NCBI RefSeq assembly: GCF_011058165.1
Contig: NZ_JAALEG010000059.1
Span: 1 to 40,105 of the forward strand
Length of the DNA stretch: 40,105 nucleotides
Source of the DNA: Rhodococcus aetherivorans
Lineage (GTDB): Bacteria > Actinomycetota > Actinomycetes > Mycobacteriales > Mycobacteriaceae
Reading direction: 5' to 3'
The stretch's first letter is position 1, and each line of letters starts with the position of its first letter. Both the position numbers and the translations under genes were made by a program. This document shows positions 18,484 through 26,609 of the stretch, piece after piece. The notes under the pieces are model-generated. The model was not told where the DNA came from. It searched no databases and saw nothing but the letters and a program-made list of their open reading frames with translations.

Positions 18484-19236
18484 CTACCGGCGCCGGCGCG
18501 CCCGTCCGGCGCTCTTCGGCCGGCCCGCGTTTCCGCGGCGGGTCTTCGGCTTCTTGTCGCCGACCACCTTCTTCGGCTGCGATCCCTGCCGCTCCCCGCG
18601 CCGTTTCTGCTTCGGCTGGGACTCGTCCTGCCGGCCGCGGGAGCTGTTGGCGGTGCGGCCGCGCACGATCCCGACGAACTCCTCGACCAGATCGGTGGTC
18701 CGCGCCGAAAGCCACACCAGGCCCACCTGCGACTGCGGGGCATCGGTCACCGGCCGGTACGTCAGATCCTTGCGGTGGTACAGCCGGGCCAGCGACTGCG
18801 GCACGACCAGCACCCCCACCTCGGAGGCGACGTACGACACGGCCGTCTCCGTCGTGGCCGGGCGCTCGAACGCCGCCTCTCCCGGCAGGCGCGCCCAGTC
18901 CAGCACGTCGTCGCGCGGATGCAGCACCGTTTCCTCCGCGAGATCGGCGACGCTCAGTTCGTCGACGGCCGCGACGGCATGCTCCTCGGGTACCACCACC
19001 ACCGATACCTCGGTGTAGAGATTGATCACCGACAGCCCCTCGCGCGGCAGCGGCAGCCGCAGCACCGCCGCGTCGACCGTGCCGTCGCGCACCGCGGCCT
19101 CGCCGTCGGCGGCGTCCACGGGCACCAGCTCGAGGGGGACGTCGGGTATCCGCTCCGCCCACACCCGCACCCATTTCGCGGGGGTGACCCCGGGGACGTA
19201 GGCCAGCCGGAACACCGGGGCGGACTCTTCGCTCAC
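18484..19236 (-). CDS. LysR-type substrate-binding domain without HTH, with a basic C-terminal tail
   Basis: A 250-residue protein whose residues 8-190 resemble the effector-binding domain of LysR regulators: FRLAYVPGVTPAKWV, TVDAAVLRLPLPREGLSV, VVVVPEEHAVAA, VSYVASEVGVLVVPQSLARL. The usual N-terminal DNA-binding HTH is absent. The last 58 residues (193-250) are instead very rich in Lys/Arg with Gly, Ser and Gln, ending in RARRRR, and look like a disordered nucleic-acid-binding tail. It is the last gene of a tight operon after the Ski2-like helicase and the amidohydrolase (4-bp gap). It may bind DNA or RNA through the tail and a ligand through the core. GTG start; TAGCCT six nt upstream could give an additional leaderless transcript. 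Confidence 0.8.
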   Translation of the reverse strand: MSEESAPVFRLAYVPGVTPAKWVRVWAERIPDVPLELVPVDAADGEAAVRDGTVDAAVLRLPLPREGLSVINLYTEVSVVVVPEEHAVAAVDELSVADLAEETVLHPRDDVLDWARLPGEAAFERPATTETAVSYVASEVGVLVVPQSLARLYHRKDLTYRPVTDAPQSQVGLVWLSARTTDLVEEFVGIVRGRTANSSRGRQDESQPKQKRRGERQGSQPKKVVGDKKPKTRRGNAGRPKSAGRARRRR

Positions 19237-19240
19237 CCGC

Positions 19241-20683
19241 TCAGGCTAGCGGCCCGTGCGTCCAGCGTCCGCCGAGCATCGTGCCCCACACCGGCATCGC
19301 GGCCAGCTCCGCACCGGAGCGGGGCAGCGTGTCCGCGTCGAGCACCACCAAATCGGCGACGTCGCCGACGGCGACGCGGGCACGACCACCGGTGGACGCG
19401 GCCAGCGCCACCTGCAGGTCCAGTTCGTGCTCGCGGTGCCAGACCCGGCCGTCGGGCAGCGTGCGGTCGATCGCGGCGGCCAGCGTCCGCCACGGATTCA
19501 GGGGCGCGACCGGCGCGTCGGAGCCCAGTACCAGCCGCGCCCCGGCCGCGTGCAGCGTCCCGTACGGGAAGGCGCGGTGCGTGCGGCCGGGCCAGTACCG
19601 TTCGGCCAGGTCCACGTCGTCGTACACGTGCGCCGGCTGGATGCTCGCCGTCACACCCGACCGGGCGAACCGCGGGAAGTCGCGCTCGGCCACGAACTGG
19701 GCGTGCTCGACGCTGCCGCGCGCCCCGGTGGCGGCGAACGCGTCGAGCACGTGCTCGCAGGCGTGGTCACCGATCGCGTGGATCGCGCTCTCGACCCCGT
19801 GTTCGTGGGCGTGGCGCATCAGCGGCTCGAGCCGTTCCGGCGGCACCGACAACATCCCGTGCCCGCCGTCGGGATACGGGTCGTGACAGTAGGCGGTGCG
19901 GGTGCCGAGCGATCCGTCGACGATCACCTTCAGCGGACCCACCGTCGCCAGCCCCGCGGTGCCGGGTACCACGTCGCCGGTGCGCATGCCCGCCGCGATC
20001 GCCGCGTCCAGCCACCGGGGCCAGATCCCGCACCGCACACGCAGGTGCCGCGTCCCGGCGCCGATGCGGCGCCTCCACGCGGCGAGAGTGTCCGCGATCT
20101 CGAAGTCGACGACGCCCACCACGCCGCGGGCGGCGGCCGCCCGGGCCGCGGAGTCCACGAGGCGATCGCGCACCTCGTGGTTGACGCGCTGGATCTCGTT
20201 CATCAGCGGCATGAACTCGGTTTCCCGCAGCAGCCCCGTGGGGTGTGGATGCAGCGAAAAGCGCTGTAGCGCAGCAGTATTGAACCAGGCGCTGTGCAGG
20301 TCTGCGCTGAACGCGACGACCGGCCGGGCGGGGGCGATCGCATCGAGCGCCGCAGCGGTGGGCGTGTCCGGCCACAGCCCGTCGCGGAAACCGTGCGCGA
20401 CCACGACGGGGGCGTGGTCACCGGCCAGGCGGGCGGCCACCAGCGCGACCGCGTGCGCGGCCGACGTCGCGCCCGACAGGTCGAGCGCGGCCTGCGCGAG
20501 GGTCCACTGGTCGAAGTGCACGTGCGCGTCCCACAGGCCCGGCAGCACCAGTCGCCCGCCGGCGTCGACGACCTCGGTGCTGCCCGCGATGTCACCGCCG
20601 ATGCGGTCGCCGGTGATCGGCAGGTCGACCGGGCCGGCACCGGGCGCCGTGCGGGCGCCACGCAGGACGAGGGACGGCGGCAC
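19241..20683 (-). CDS. Amidohydrolase, YtcJ-like (metal-dependent hydrolase)
   Basis: A 480-residue member of the amidohydrolase superfamily (YtcJ/Amidohydro_3 group), with an N-terminal composite beta domain and a TIM barrel. Metal ligands are seen as His54 and His56 in LWDAHVHFDQW, a Lys-containing strand GPLKVIVDGSLGTRTAY, histidines in IHAIGDHACEHVL and GSVEHAQFV, and the final Asp in LVLGSDAPVAPLNPW. Such enzymes hydrolyse C-N bonds of amides or cyclic imides; the substrate is unknown. The start is GTG at 20683, only 3 bp after the helicase stop, and its stop is 4 bp before the LysR-like gene. All three are therefore probably co-transcribed, although no metabolic link between helicase and hydrolase is known to me. 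Confidence 0.88.
   Translation of the reverse strand: MPPSLVLRGARTAPGAGPVDLPITGDRIGGDIAGSTEVVDAGGRLVLPGLWDAHVHFDQWTLAQAALDLSGATSAAHAVALVAARLAGDHAPVVVAHGFRDGLWPDTPTAAALDAIAPARPVVAFSADLHSAWFNTAALQRFSLHPHPTGLLRETEFMPLMNEIQRVNHEVRDRLVDSAARAAAARGVVGVVDFEIADTLAAWRRRIGAGTRHLRVRCGIWPRWLDAAIAAGMRTGDVVPGTAGLATVGPLKVIVDGSLGTRTAYCHDPYPDGGHGMLSVPPERLEPLMRHAHEHGVESAIHAIGDHACEHVLDAFAATGARGSVEHAQFVAERDFPRFARSGVTASIQPAHVYDDVDLAERYWPGRTHRAFPYGTLHAAGARLVLGSDAPVAPLNPWRTLAAAIDRTLPDGRVWHREHELDLQVALAASTGGRARVAVGDVADLVVLDADTLPRSGAELAAMPVWGTMLGGRWTHGPLA
19243..19248 (-). promoter_or_regulatory. Internal -10 (TAGCCT) for the LysR-like gene
   Basis: TAGCCT lies inside the last codons of the amidohydrolase gene, 6 nt before the GTG at 19236. 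The same hexamer stands 6 nt before the GTG of the first gene of this operon. A second, leaderless transcript for the LysR-like gene is possible. Confidence 0.35.
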
Positions 20684-20686
20684 CGC

Positions 20687-23191
20687 TCAGCCCTCGACGA
20701 TCTCGAACTCGTCGAACACCACCTCGCCGGCCGCGTCGGACTCGGCGAGGTTCACCTCGCCGAGCAGCGCCCAGCCGTGGTCCCCGGCGGGGTCGGCGAG
20801 GGTCTGCCGGACCCGCCACAGATCCTTCTCCTCGACCACGGTGAACAGCTGCGGGCCCCGCGCGTCGGGGCCGGTGCCGATCTCGTCGTACTCCTCGAAG
20901 TACAACTCGAGCAGGTCGGCCCAGTCCTGGGCCTCGAGCCCGTCGCCCAGCTCGGCGAGCTCGTTCCACCGTCGCCGCGACGCCAGTTCCACCCGCTTGA
21001 ACATCGCATTGCGCACCATCACCTTGAACGCCCGCGTGTTCGCCGAGATCGGTTTGGGCACATCCGCGCCGAATGCCACCTGCTGATCGTCGGATTCGAC
21101 GCCGGGGTTGGTGAGCGACTCCCACTCGTCGAGCAGGCTCGAATCGACCTGGCGGATCAGCTCGCCCAGCCACTCGGTGAGGTCTTCGAGTTCCTCGGTG
21201 CGGGCCGCGTCCGGAACCGTCTGGCGCAGCGCCCGGTAGGCGTCCGCGAGGTAGCGCAGCACCAGTCCCTCCGAACGGGTCAGGCCGTAGTGACCGACCA
21301 GTTCGGCGAACGTCATGGCCTTCTCGACCATGTCCCGCACCACCGACTTGGGGGACAGCGGGAACTCCGAGACCCACGGATGCCCGGCGCGGTACGTCTC
21401 GAACGCCGGCTCGAGGAGTTCCGCCAGCGGCTTCGGCCAGGTGATCTCCTCGAGCAGCTCCATGCGCTCCTCGTACTCGATGCCGTCGGCCTTCATCTGC
21501 TGCACGGCCTCACCGCGCGCGGCGTGCTGCTGCGCCATGAGGATCTGCCGCGGATCGTCGAGCGTGGACTCGATCACCGACACCACGTCCAGCGCATAGG
21601 TGGGGGAGTCGATGTCGAGCAGCTCGATCGCGGCGAGCGCGAACGGCGACAGCGGCTGGTTCAGCGCGAAGTCGCGCTGCAGGTCCACGGTCAGCCGCGC
21701 CGTCCGGCCGAACTCGTCGGGCTCGTCGAGCTGCTGCACCACCCCGGCCTGCACCAGCCCCCGGTACAGCGAGATCGCCTTGAGGATGTGCCGGCGCTGG
21801 GCGGGGCGCGCTTCGTGGTTGTCCTCGAGCAGATGGCGCATCGCCTCGAAACAGCTGCCGGGGCGGGCGATCACGTTCAGCAGCATCGAATTGCTCACGG
21901 AGAAGCGCGAAGTGAGCGGCTCGGGGGATGCGGCGACGAGCTTGTCGAACGTGCCCTCGCCCCACGAGACGAATCCCTCGGGCGGCTTCTTGCGCTGCAC
22001 CTTGCGGCGCTTCTTCGGGTCGTCACCGGCCTTGGCGAGGGCCCGCACGTTCTCGATCTCGTGCTCGGGCGCCTGCACCACGACGGTGCCCATCGTGTCG
22101 AATCCGGCACGGCCGGCGCGGCCGGCGATCTGATGGAACTCGCGGGCCTTGAGCTGCCGGGTCCGGGTGCCGTCGAACTTCGTCAGGCCGGTCAGCAGCA
22201 CCGTCCGGATGGGCACGTTGATGCCCACCCCGAGGGTGTCGGTCCCGCAGATGACCTTCAGCAGCCCGTCCTGGGCCAGCCGCTCGACGAGCCGCCGGTA
22301 CTTCGGCAGCATCCCGGCGTGGTGCACGCCGATGCCGTGCCGCACCAGCCGCGACAGCGTCTTGCCGAAGCCGGTGGAGAACCGGAACGCGCCGATCGCC
22401 TCGGCGATCGCGTCCTTCTCCTCGCGCGAGCACATGCTCACGCTGGTCAGGGCCTGCGCCCGCTCCAGGGCGGCGGCCTGGGTGAAGTGCACGACGTAGA
22501 CGGGGGCCTGGTGCGTGGTGACCAGTTCCTCGATCTCTTCGCCGATCGGCTTCTGGGAGTAGGTGAACGACAGCGGCACCGGCCGCTCGGAGCCGGACAC
22601 CTCGGTGGTGGTGCGGCCGGTGCGCCGGGTCAGGTCCTTCTTCAGGAAGGTGACGTCGCCGAGGGTCGCCGACATCAACAGGAACTGCGCGCGGGGCAGT
22701 TCCACGAGGGGCACCTGCCAGGCCCACCCGCGGTCCGGCTCCGAGTAGAAGTGGAACTCGTCCATCACCACCTGGCCGATGTCCGAGCCGGCGCCCTCCC
22801 GCAGCGCCAGATTGGCGACGATCTCGGCGGTGGCGCAGATGATCGGGGCACCGGGGTTCACCGAGGCGTCGCCGGTCATCATCCCGACCCGATCGGCGCC
22901 GAACACCTCGCACAACGCGAAGAACTTCTCGCTGACCAGCGCCTTGATCGGGGCCGTGTAGAAGGTGCGCGTACCGGTGGCCAGGGCGAAGAAGTGCGCG
23001 CCGAGCGCCACCATCGACTTGCCCGACCCGGTGGGCGTCGCGAGGATCACGTTCGACCCGGAGACCAGCTCCAGCAGCGCCTCCTCCTGCGCCGGATACA
23101 GCGAGAGGCCGCGCCCGGTCGTGAAGGTGGTGAAGGCGTCGAACAGCGAGTCCTCGTCGACGATGTCGGGGGTCAGATCCGGAAGCAGCAC
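20687..23191 (-). CDS. Ski2-like DEAD/DEAH-box helicase with DUF3516 C-terminus
   Basis: An 834-residue superfamily 2 helicase related to Ski2/Mtr4. The Q-like motif is SLYPAQEEAL, motif I TPTGSGKS (52-59), motif II DEFH (144-147, rather than DEVH), motif III SAT (173-175), and motif VI QIAGRAGRAG. A Lys/Arg-rich insert (DPKKRRKVQRKKPPEG) follows, then a helical C-terminal region typical of actinobacterial DUF3516 proteins. The family probably unwinds structured RNA, perhaps with a nuclease, but its role is not settled. The start is GTG at 23191. TAGCCT (23203-23198) lies 6 nt upstream, so the mRNA may be leaderless. It is the first gene of the helicase-amidohydrolase-LysR-like operon. From memory a similar amidohydrolase neighbour occurs in M. 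tuberculosis (Rv2915c near Rv2917). Confidence 0.9.
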   Translation of the reverse strand: MLLPDLTPDIVDEDSLFDAFTTFTTGRGLSLYPAQEEALLELVSGSNVILATPTGSGKSMVALGAHFFALATGTRTFYTAPIKALVSEKFFALCEVFGADRVGMMTGDASVNPGAPIICATAEIVANLALREGAGSDIGQVVMDEFHFYSEPDRGWAWQVPLVELPRAQFLLMSATLGDVTFLKKDLTRRTGRTTTEVSGSERPVPLSFTYSQKPIGEEIEELVTTHQAPVYVVHFTQAAALERAQALTSVSMCSREEKDAIAEAIGAFRFSTGFGKTLSRLVRHGIGVHHAGMLPKYRRLVERLAQDGLLKVICGTDTLGVGINVPIRTVLLTGLTKFDGTRTRQLKAREFHQIAGRAGRAGFDTMGTVVVQAPEHEIENVRALAKAGDDPKKRRKVQRKKPPEGFVSWGEGTFDKLVAASPEPLTSRFSVSNSMLLNVIARPGSCFEAMRHLLEDNHEARPAQRRHILKAISLYRGLVQAGVVQQLDEPDEFGRTARLTVDLQRDFALNQPLSPFALAAIELLDIDSPTYALDVVSVIESTLDDPRQILMAQQHAARGEAVQQMKADGIEYEERMELLEEITWPKPLAELLEPAFETYRAGHPWVSEFPLSPKSVVRDMVEKAMTFAELVGHYGLTRSEGLVLRYLADAYRALRQTVPDAARTEELEDLTEWLGELIRQVDSSLLDEWESLTNPGVESDDQQVAFGADVPKPISANTRAFKVMVRNAMFKRVELASRRRWNELAELGDGLEAQDWADLLELYFEEYDEIGTGPDARGPQLFTVVEEKDLWRVRQTLADPAGDHGWALLGEVNLAESDAAGEVVFDEFEIVEG

Positions 23192-23197
23192 CGCTCC

Positions 23198-23203
23198 AGG
23201 CTA
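23198..23203 (-). promoter_or_regulatory. -10 element TAGCCT of the helicase operon
   Basis: TAGCCT stands 6 nt before the GTG start at 23191, the spacing expected for a leaderless actinobacterial transcript. No clear -35 is seen. The 185-bp gap upstream holds nothing else I recognise. Confidence 0.45.
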
Positions 23204-23376
23204 GTTGTTGCCGCCGTGACCGCGCCGACGCGCCGTGTGCGGCAGGCCGGCGCGCGGCGGCCGACGGGTCCTGCCGCCCGCGCCGGTCTCGACGGCTGCA
23301 CCTGCCGGAGCGGGCCGACGGCGACGTGCGACGGCGTTCGAGGACTCGGCGCGGGACGTCGTGGGCGGCGGGTCGC

Positions 23377-24414
23377 TCAGGTGGCGCTGCGTTCGTCGGC
23401 GCCCATCGCGCCGAGCACGGCCCTGCGGGTGGCCGGACCGCCCGTGATCTGGTTCTCGCTGACGCCGTTGATCAGCAACTCGCGCCAGCGTTGCTCGTCG
23501 AACACGAGGGGTGCGGTCGAGTCGAGGAACTCCTCGACGACCCGCAGGAACCGGATGGGGTCGTCCCGGAACGGGAAATGGCCGGCGCCGCGGAAGACGT
23601 CGAGCCGGGAGTTGGGCATCGCCGAATGCGCCAGGTAACCGTGACTGACCGGGATCACGCTGTCGTGATCTCCCCAGATCAGCTGCACGGGCAGGTTCTC
23701 GGTCAGGTAACAGCGGTCGAGCATCGTCACCACCTGGCCGCGCCAGTCCACGACAGCCCGCAGCGTGCGCAGGAACGCCTCGTACGCGGTGGGATCGGGC
23801 AATCCGCTCAGGACCCGGATCAGATCCGAGGTGTCGTGCAGGAAGGGGCCTGGCCGCAGCGGCGTGTCGTGCAACTGTCCGAGCAGGCCGCCGGCGATGC
23901 GTACCGCGGGCAGGGCGCCGGGCAGCCGCAGCAGCTTGAGGACCTCGCTCAGGCCGGGCATGGACAGCAGGCGCAGCGCCGGGTGGACGTCCTTGGTGAC
24001 GCCGCCGGCCGAGACCAGGATGAGCCGGTCGACCATCTGCGGGAACTGGTACGCGAACTGCATCGCGACGCCGCCGCCGAGGGAGTGCCCGACCACGGTG
24101 ACGTGCTCGATGTCCAGGACCGAGAGCAGGTCGCGGACGCCGTTGGCGTACGCGGCGACCGAGTAGTCGGCGCGCGGCTTGTCGGAGCGGCCGTGGCCGA
24201 GCAGGTCCGGTGCGATGACCGTGTACTTGCGGGCCAGGTGCGGGATGACCTCCTGCCAGGTCGAGGAGTTGTCGCCGATCCCGTGGATCAGCAGCAGCGC
24301 GGGGCCCTCGCCGGCGAGCCGGAAGGCGCGACGGTAGCCGTGGATGGTGCGGAAGACCATCCGCGTCTCCGCGTCCGGCACCGGCCGGAGCGTGCGTGTG
24401 CGCGGTGTACCCAT
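23377..24414 (-). CDS. Alpha/beta-hydrolase (Rv2715-like)
   Basis: A 345-residue alpha/beta-hydrolase with an intact catalytic triad: Ser111 in VVGHSLGGG, an Asp at 249 or 251 in LIWGDHDSVIP, and His279 in FRGAGHFPFRDDP. The oxyanion loop is LLIHGIGDNSSTW (41-53), and APDLLGHGRSDKPRADY is typical of epoxide-hydrolase or lactonase-like and meta-cleavage hydrolases. A cap domain spans about 145-240. The substrate is unknown. No signal peptide is seen, so it is cytoplasmic. AGGAG lies 7 nt before the ATG. It is downstream of the PAC2 gene on the same strand with a 182-bp gap that contains its own promoter. From memory Rv2715 neighbours the PAC2 gene Rv2714 in mycobacteria in the same way. Confidence 0.85.
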   Translation of the reverse strand: MGTPRTRTLRPVPDAETRMVFRTIHGYRRAFRLAGEGPALLLIHGIGDNSSTWQEVIPHLARKYTVIAPDLLGHGRSDKPRADYSVAAYANGVRDLLSVLDIEHVTVVGHSLGGGVAMQFAYQFPQMVDRLILVSAGGVTKDVHPALRLLSMPGLSEVLKLLRLPGALPAVRIAGGLLGQLHDTPLRPGPFLHDTSDLIRVLSGLPDPTAYEAFLRTLRAVVDWRGQVVTMLDRCYLTENLPVQLIWGDHDSVIPVSHGYLAHSAMPNSRLDVFRGAGHFPFRDDPIRFLRVVEEFLDSTAPLVFDEQRWRELLINGVSENQITGGPATRRAVLGAMGADERSAT

Positions 24415-24491
24415 GTGCGTCTCCTGACCGCCGGTTCCTCGTCTACCTGTGGTGTCCGAGGCGCCGGACCGTCTCCGGCCCGACCCTTCAG

Positions 24492-24537
24492 CTCAACTCG
24501 TCGAACTGAGCGTACTGACTGTATGTGACCTGCACAA
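24492..24537 (-). promoter_or_regulatory. Promoter and operator-like palindrome of the alpha/beta-hydrolase gene
   Basis: On the minus strand TTGTGC (24537-24532) and TACGCT (24514-24509) are separated by 17 bp. The interrupted palindrome CTCAACTCGTCGAACTGAG (24492-24510), with arms CTCA..TCG and CGA..TGAG, covers the predicted transcription start. It could be a repressor site; no regulator is identified. Confidence 0.4.
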
Positions 24538-24596
24538 CGCGAAGTGTAACGAGAGAGTAATGATCCGGGGTCGGACAGGCGGCGATTCGAACCCGG

Positions 24597-25553
24597 TCAG
24601 GCGGAGGGGTCCGCGTCGCCGGGCTGTCCGTTCCCGCCGCGATCCTCGTATTCGGCGAGGAAACGCTCGAACTCGGCACCGATCTCCTCGCCGGTCGGCA
24701 GGTTCTCGTCCGTCGGCAGCTGGGCGGCCTGCTGCTCCTGGGCCGCCACATAGCTGTCGTACTGCCGCTCGAGTCCGCGGACCACCGCCTGCACCTCCTC
24801 GTTCTGGGCGATGTGCTCGTCGATCTGCTCACGCACCCGTGCGGCGGCCTCGCCGAGCGCGGCCAGCGGCAACCCGAGGCCCCCGGCTTCGGCGACGTTC
24901 TCGAGCAAGGTCTCGGCAGCGCCCGGGTACTCGGTCTGCGCCAGGTAGTGGGGCACGTGGACCGAGAACCCCACCGACTCGTGCCCGTGCTGCGCCATCC
25001 GCAGCTCGAGCAGCGACGACACCCCCGCCGGCACCTGCAGCTCGCCCGTCCAGCGGTGGTGGTCGGCGATCAGGTCCTTGTTCGTCGAGTGCGCCGTCAC
25101 GCCCAGCGGACGGGTGTGGGGGATCGCCATCGGGATCGCGCTGATCCCGATCGTGCGCCGGACCCCGAACTGCTCGGCGAGCAGGCGCACCGCCGTGATG
25201 AACCGCTCCCATTTCAGGTCCGGTTCCGCGCCGGCCAGTAACAGGAAGGGGGTTCCGGCCGTGTCGATCAGGGCGTACAGGTTGAGTTCGGGGGCGGCGT
25301 AGTCGGAGAAGTGATCCGCCTTGAACGTCATGGTCGGCCGCCGGGACCGGTAGTCGATCAGCTCGTCCACGGCGAACGACGCCACGAGTTCGCTTTCGAG
25401 GCTCTCGCGCAGGTGCGTGGTGGCGAGCCGCACCGCATGCCCGGCGTCGGCGAACCCCTCGAGACCGTGCACCAGCACGGGACCCTCGCCGTCGGCAGAC
25501 GTCAACTGCGGAGCGGGGAACTCGAGCTCGTACATGCGGGACTGGTCGTCCAT
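24597..25553 (-). CDS. PAC2-family protein (Rv2714-like)
   Basis: A 318-residue protein of the PAC2 family, named for a proteasome-assembly chaperone whose fold it shares. The N-terminal half shows VLVHGLEGFADAGHAVRLAT (26-45) and VDELIDYRSRRPTM. The central region has ISAIPMAIPHTRPLGVTAHST and VHVPHYLAQTEYPGAAETLL. The C-terminal 80 residues are Glu/Gln-rich and probably a helical hairpin. In mycobacteria the protein (Rv2714, from memory) is conserved and of unknown role; a part in proteasome assembly has been proposed but not shown. The ATG at 25553 is chosen because GGAGG lies 8 nt upstream; a second ATG six codons later is less well placed. It is divergent from the lipoprotein gene. Confidence 0.85.
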   Translation of the reverse strand: MDDQSRMYELEFPAPQLTSADGEGPVLVHGLEGFADAGHAVRLATTHLRESLESELVASFAVDELIDYRSRRPTMTFKADHFSDYAAPELNLYALIDTAGTPFLLLAGAEPDLKWERFITAVRLLAEQFGVRRTIGISAIPMAIPHTRPLGVTAHSTNKDLIADHHRWTGELQVPAGVSSLLELRMAQHGHESVGFSVHVPHYLAQTEYPGAAETLLENVAEAGGLGLPLAALGEAAARVREQIDEHIAQNEEVQAVVRGLERQYDSYVAAQEQQAAQLPTDENLPTGEEIGAEFERFLAEYEDRGGNGQPGDADPSA

Positions 25554-25692
25554 GCGAACATCCTCCGTTCGATCCGGGGCGCCGTGATACCGCCGGGTCA
25601 CCGGCGTGGCATGGTGGAGTTCGAGTCTAGTTGAACTGGTGATCAGCTTCCGCCGGGGCACGACCCCGGCGGGACGCGACAGCGGAGGTCCG

Positions 25693-26460
25693 GTGGCAAC
25701 CCACAGCGCAGGAGACGACGTCCGGACGCCGCGCCGCCCCCGGACCCCGCCGGTGCCCTTCCGCCGGCTGGGCGCGACCGTGATCGGGGGCGCGTTGCTG
25801 CTCGCCGCCGGGTGCTCGTCGATCGTCGACGGCACGCCACAGCCCGAGCCGGCCGCACTGGCCACGACGGACGAGGCCGGCACCGCGGGCCGGCCCCTCG
25901 CCGAACTGCTGCTGCCGCCCGAGCAGTTCCCCGAGCCGTACGACGCGGTGGTGCTACCGCCGCAGGCGGTCGCCCAGGCCGCTCCCGACCTCACCGGAGT
26001 CCCGGAGGGGGCCAAGGTGGATCCACCCGGATGCCTGCCGCCGCCGCAGAACTACGGCCCGGACGGGACCGCGATGGTGGTCGGCACGGACAACGACAGC
26101 CGGGCCACGATCTCGGTCGAACTCGTCGCTGTCACCGACGACCTGGCCGCCTACCGCGACCGTCTCGTCGAATGTCCCGTCGTCGCGGCGACCCGCCGGG
26201 GCGTCACCGCCACGGTGACGACCACGGTCGACCCGTCGGCGCCGCCGGCCGCCGCGGGGGTGGCGACCCTCGCGTTCACCCGCACCGTCCGCTCGGGCGA
26301 GGGCCGGGAGGTGGTCACCCAGTCGATGACCAGCCGGATCGCCCAGGTCGACGACGTGCGGGTGCTGGTGACGTACATGTCCTTCGGTGCGGGGCCCGCC
26401 GACACCGCCACCCTGGGCCGGGTGTTCGAGGCGAGCGTGGAGCGCGTGCGCGTCGGCTGA
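25693..26460 (+). CDS. Putative lipoprotein, DUF5642-like
   Basis: A 255-residue exported protein. The N-terminus has a long polar region with Arg24-Arg25, a hydrophobic stretch (about 27-38), and the lipobox LAAGC with lipid-modified Cys41 followed by SSIVDGTP, typical of actinobacterial lipoproteins. The mature part is Pro/Ala-rich at first, then forms a beta-rich domain with two cysteines (114 and 161) that could form a disulfide. It resembles small surface lipoproteins of unknown function (DUF5642/sensor-domain group). The start is GTG at 25693, preceded by GGAGG at 4-8 nt. In M. tuberculosis the equivalent gap holds sthA, from memory, so this gene is a lineage difference. Confidence 0.78.
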   Translation: MATHSAGDDVRTPRRPRTPPVPFRRLGATVIGGALLLAAGCSSIVDGTPQPEPAALATTDEAGTAGRPLAELLLPPEQFPEPYDAVVLPPQAVAQAAPDLTGVPEGAKVDPPGCLPPPQNYGPDGTAMVVGTDNDSRATISVELVAVTDDLAAYRDRLVECPVVAATRRGVTATVTTTVDPSAPPAAAGVATLAFTRTVRSGEGREVVTQSMTSRIAQVDDVRVLVTYMSFGAGPADTATLGRVFEASVERVRVG

Positions 26461-26520
26461 CGCGGCACGCTACCAGCCGGCACCGACATCGGGCGGCCGG
26501 AACTCCTGCGGCCGCAGTAC

Positions 26521-26529
26521 TTGTCCACA
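26521..26529 (+). promoter_or_regulatory. DnaA-box match TTGTCCACA
   Basis: A perfect copy of the actinobacterial DnaA box stands in the intergenic region 81 bp before the DUF4192 gene. A single 9-mer can occur by chance. Regulation by DnaA, or titration of it, is possible but untested. The rest of the 149-bp gap shows only G+C-rich inverted repeats. Confidence 0.35.
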
Positions 26530-26609
26530 ACCGGAGCGCTCGTCCCCAGATTCCGCGGATCCGGGTCGCGCGGCCCCCGAGGGCACCGGTCGTCGGGGAC
26601 AGTCGGCGC

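Noticed and set aside
20294-23638. 1114-codon rightward open frame opposite the helicase and amidohydrolase
   Set aside because: Two well-supported genes lie on the other strand. The frame results from biased third-position G+C and has no recognisable motif.
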